From NCBI RefSeq assembly GCF_000421565.1, contig NZ_ATXG01000004.1, positions 158,313-222,312 on the forward strand: a stretch of 64,000 nucleotides of DNA, read 5' to 3'. The notes under the pieces were generated by a model, which was not told the origin of the DNA, did not search any database, and saw only the letters and a program-made list of their open reading frames with translations. The translations under genes were made by a program, and so were the position numbers. Of the stretch, positions 62,557 to 64,000 are shown piece by piece; within the stretch, counting starts at the first letter, position 1, and every line of letters starts with the position of its first letter. The DNA is from Agromyces subbeticus DSM 16689. GTDB lineage: Bacteria; Actinomycetota; Actinomycetes; Actinomycetales; Microbacteriaceae.

Positions 62557-63654
62557 ATGAGCTCCGCGGATGCCGCACGGCACGTGCCGTGGCTCCGCTA
62601 TGCCCTCCTCGCCTCGGCGCTTTCGGCCGCCTGGCTCGTGATCAGCCTCTTCTCGAGCGCCCCGAGCGCCTCGGCCGACGAACGTGATTCCGGCGGCGGG
62701 CTGCTCGGCACGGTCGGCTCGCTGCTCGGCGGCGTGACCGACGTCACGGGTGCCGTCGGCGGTCTCGTGGGCGGCGTCGTCGAGACGGTCGTCACCCCGG
62801 TCAACGAGGTCGTCGAACCCGTCGTCGAGGTGCTGCCCGCGCCGGTCGCAGAACCCGTCGCCGTCGTCGTTCCCGCCACCGTCGACACCGTCACCGAGAC
62901 CGCGAACACCGCGGTCGGCGGCGTGAACACCACGGTCGGCTCGGTCGTGAACGGCGTCACCGGCACCCTCAGCGCCGTCACAAGCGGTGGCATCGCCGGC
63001 GGCGGCACCGTCAGCGGCATCACCGCCCCCGTCACTGGTCTCGTCGACGGCCTCGTCGGCGGCCTGCCGATCGTCGGCCAGTTGCTTCCGGCCGGCACCG
63101 TCGGCGGCGTGCTCGGGCCGGTCACCGGCCTCGTCGACGACACGCTCGGCGCGGTCGTCGGCACCGCACCAACGCTGCCCACCGACGGCAGCGGCGTGCT
63201 CCCACAGCTTCCGTCGATCCCGCTGCTTCCCGGCGATTCCGACGGCTCCGAGCCGGGCCTGCCCGGCGTTCCCTCGCTTCCCGAGCCCGGCGGTTCGCCG
63301 GGTGCATCGTCGAGTGCGCCACCGGGCGCAGCGGCGTTCGGCGGATCCCAGGGCTCCGTCGCGCTCGGAACCGCCGCGGCGAGCACTGCCGTTCTCGGTG
63401 CGTCGGGCACGGTCCTGCCCAGTGACGGCGGGGCGCCTCCCGGCGACAGCTCGCCAGCGCCCAGCACGCCCGCCGGCAGCACCGGCTCCGGCTCGGGCGC
63501 ATCAGGATCCGGCGCCGGCGGCGCGGCATCCGGCACTTCAGACGCGGCTTTCGCCGCCCTCGAACTCGACGCGCTCGCGTCGCTCGCACTTCACTCGGTC
63601 GACGACGAGCTGCCGTCGTCGCCGGTCTACCCCACCGACTCCACCCCTGACTGA
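62557..63654 (+). CDS. Secreted Gly/Val/Pro-rich surface protein
   Basis: 365 residues, no known domain. Signal peptide (YALLASALSAAWLVISLFSSAPSASADE), then low-complexity segments: GGLLGTVGSLLGGVTDVTGAVGG, VVETVVTPVNEVVEPVVEV, GPVTGLVDDTLGAVVG-type repeats, and a Ser/Gly/Pro/Ala C-terminal region. Hydrophobic valine-rich repeats recall actinobacterial surface proteins that assemble in the cell envelope. AAGGTGG before the ATG. Neighbour of a chaplin-like gene on the same strand; together they may form a surface layer (inference). Confidence 0.65.
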   Translation: MSSADAARHVPWLRYALLASALSAAWLVISLFSSAPSASADERDSGGGLLGTVGSLLGGVTDVTGAVGGLVGGVVETVVTPVNEVVEPVVEVLPAPVAEPVAVVVPATVDTVTETANTAVGGVNTTVGSVVNGVTGTLSAVTSGGIAGGGTVSGITAPVTGLVDGLVGGLPIVGQLLPAGTVGGVLGPVTGLVDDTLGAVVGTAPTLPTDGSGVLPQLPSIPLLPGDSDGSEPGLPGVPSLPEPGGSPGASSSAPPGAAAFGGSQGSVALGTAAASTAVLGASGTVLPSDGGAPPGDSSPAPSTPAGSTGSGSGASGSGAGGAASGTSDAAFAALELDALASLALHSVDDELPSSPVYPTDSTPD

Positions 63655-63660
63655 CGGGGG

Positions 63661-63714
63661 CCGTTCCGCCTGCACGTGAGGCGGAAGACGGTCATCGCTC
63701 CCTGCGCGGGAGCG
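63661..63714 (+). terminator. Two hairpins after the secreted-protein gene
   Basis: First TCCGCCT/AGGCGGA with a 4-bp outer CCGT/ACGG extension across a bulge (63661-63691), then CGCTCCC/GGGAGCG (63696-63714, loop TGCGC). They begin 6 bases after the stop; the second is 31 bases before the next ATG and may also affect that gene's translation. Confidence 0.5.
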
Positions 63715-63745
63715 ACATTCCCCATCAGTTCAGGAGGACTGGATC

Positions 63746-64000
63746 ATGAAGAAACTGCTCTTGAGGGCGCTGTACGCGACCCTTTTCGCCGGGGGCCTCA
63801 CGCTCCTCGGCGCCGGAGTCGCCCACGCGTCGGAGACGACGGGCGACGACGGCATCCTGTCGGGAACCCAAGCGGGTCTCTCGCTCGACCTGCCGATCAC
63901 GCTCAGCGGCAACGCCATCTCGGTCATCGGCGACTCGTCGTCGCAGGACGCGACCACCGAGGTCGTGAGCGGCGACGCCGCCGAGCCCGCCGCCGTCACC
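63746..64000 (+). CDS. Chaplin-like secreted protein, 3' end outside window
   Basis: 85 codons visible. Signal peptide (LYATLFAGGLTLLGAGVAHA), then SLDLPITLSGNAISVIGDSSS, which follows the chaplin-domain pattern (PV-x-CGNSVGVIG) but with Ser in place of the first Cys. Repeated Cys-less versions are typical of Microbacteriaceae surface proteins. CAGGAGG 10 bases before the ATG. Whether more such repeats follow cannot be seen. Confidence 0.75.
   Translation, partial: MKKLLLRALYATLFAGGLTLLGAGVAHASETTGDDGILSGTQAGLSLDLPITLSGNAISVIGDSSSQDATTEVVSGDAAEPAAVT

Overview
The window is 64 kb of very GC-rich actinobacterial chromosome. Codon choice is strongly biased to G or C in third position, starts are often GTG or TTG, and the octamer CGGATGCC/GGCATCCG recurs throughout. 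With the gene content, this suggests a Microbacteriaceae member (an Agromyces-like organism is my best guess; nothing here proves the genus). I saw no tRNA, rRNA, CRISPR array, prophage or insertion sequence.

Layout. 1-1.7 kb: the end of an acyl-CoA pathway operon (thiolase, enoyl-CoA hydratase cut by the window edge). 1.8-5.4 kb: a secreted CWB2-repeat protein flanked by two copies of one lipoprotein C-terminus, one a fragment and one on a frameshifted gene. 5.4-9 kb: a membrane protein and a DEAD-box RNA helicase with a long R/D/S repeat region. 9.3-22.2 kb: housekeeping and regulatory genes, including a NarL-type two-component system with a matching operator before it and before the next gene (acyltransferase), mgsA, a regulated ABC exporter, and a MinD-like ATPase. 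22.3-24.8 kb: an IclR regulator divergent from hutH. 24.9-38.2 kb: a long, one-direction phosphate (Pst) locus in which pstC, pstA and a membrane-anchored pstS are followed by two more PBP-fold proteins, a WxL-like protein, two DUF916-type (WxL-interacting) membrane proteins, a sortase-fold protein without catalytic His and Cys, and finally pstB. 38.4-42.4 kb: a PASTA serine/threonine kinase and a LytM-type peptidase. 42.5-49.7 kb: the rest of histidine degradation (hutU, hutI, hutG), a molybdopterin oxidoreductase operon and two SixA-like phosphatases. 49.9-64 kb: an epimerase, a CPH-type copper ATPase, a GH15 trehalase/glucoamylase-like enzyme, an ECF42-like sigma factor with its YCII partner, a TetR/VOC pair, a hydrolase, a large RND transporter and secreted surface proteins.

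How genes work together. The four hut enzymes are split into three transcription units up to 27 kb apart, but the same 14-bp near-palindrome (TCTGSGATRCCRGA) lies before each unit, including the hutR-like/hutH divergent promoter, so the IclR protein probably controls all of them. The two-component pair probably controls itself and the acyltransferase through an 18-bp site present twice. The Pst locus looks like phosphate uptake joined to a cell-surface assembly of WxL type; I regard this as the best candidate for an undescribed system.

A second theme is a family of about 82-bp palindromic elements with conserved boxes GGTCGAGTAG and GTATCGAGACC. One lies between genes, one is inserted in frame inside hutH (adding about 28 residues), one supplies the stop codon of the epimerase gene, and a related half-element is inside a membrane-protein gene. 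They behave like protein-tolerated palindromic elements.
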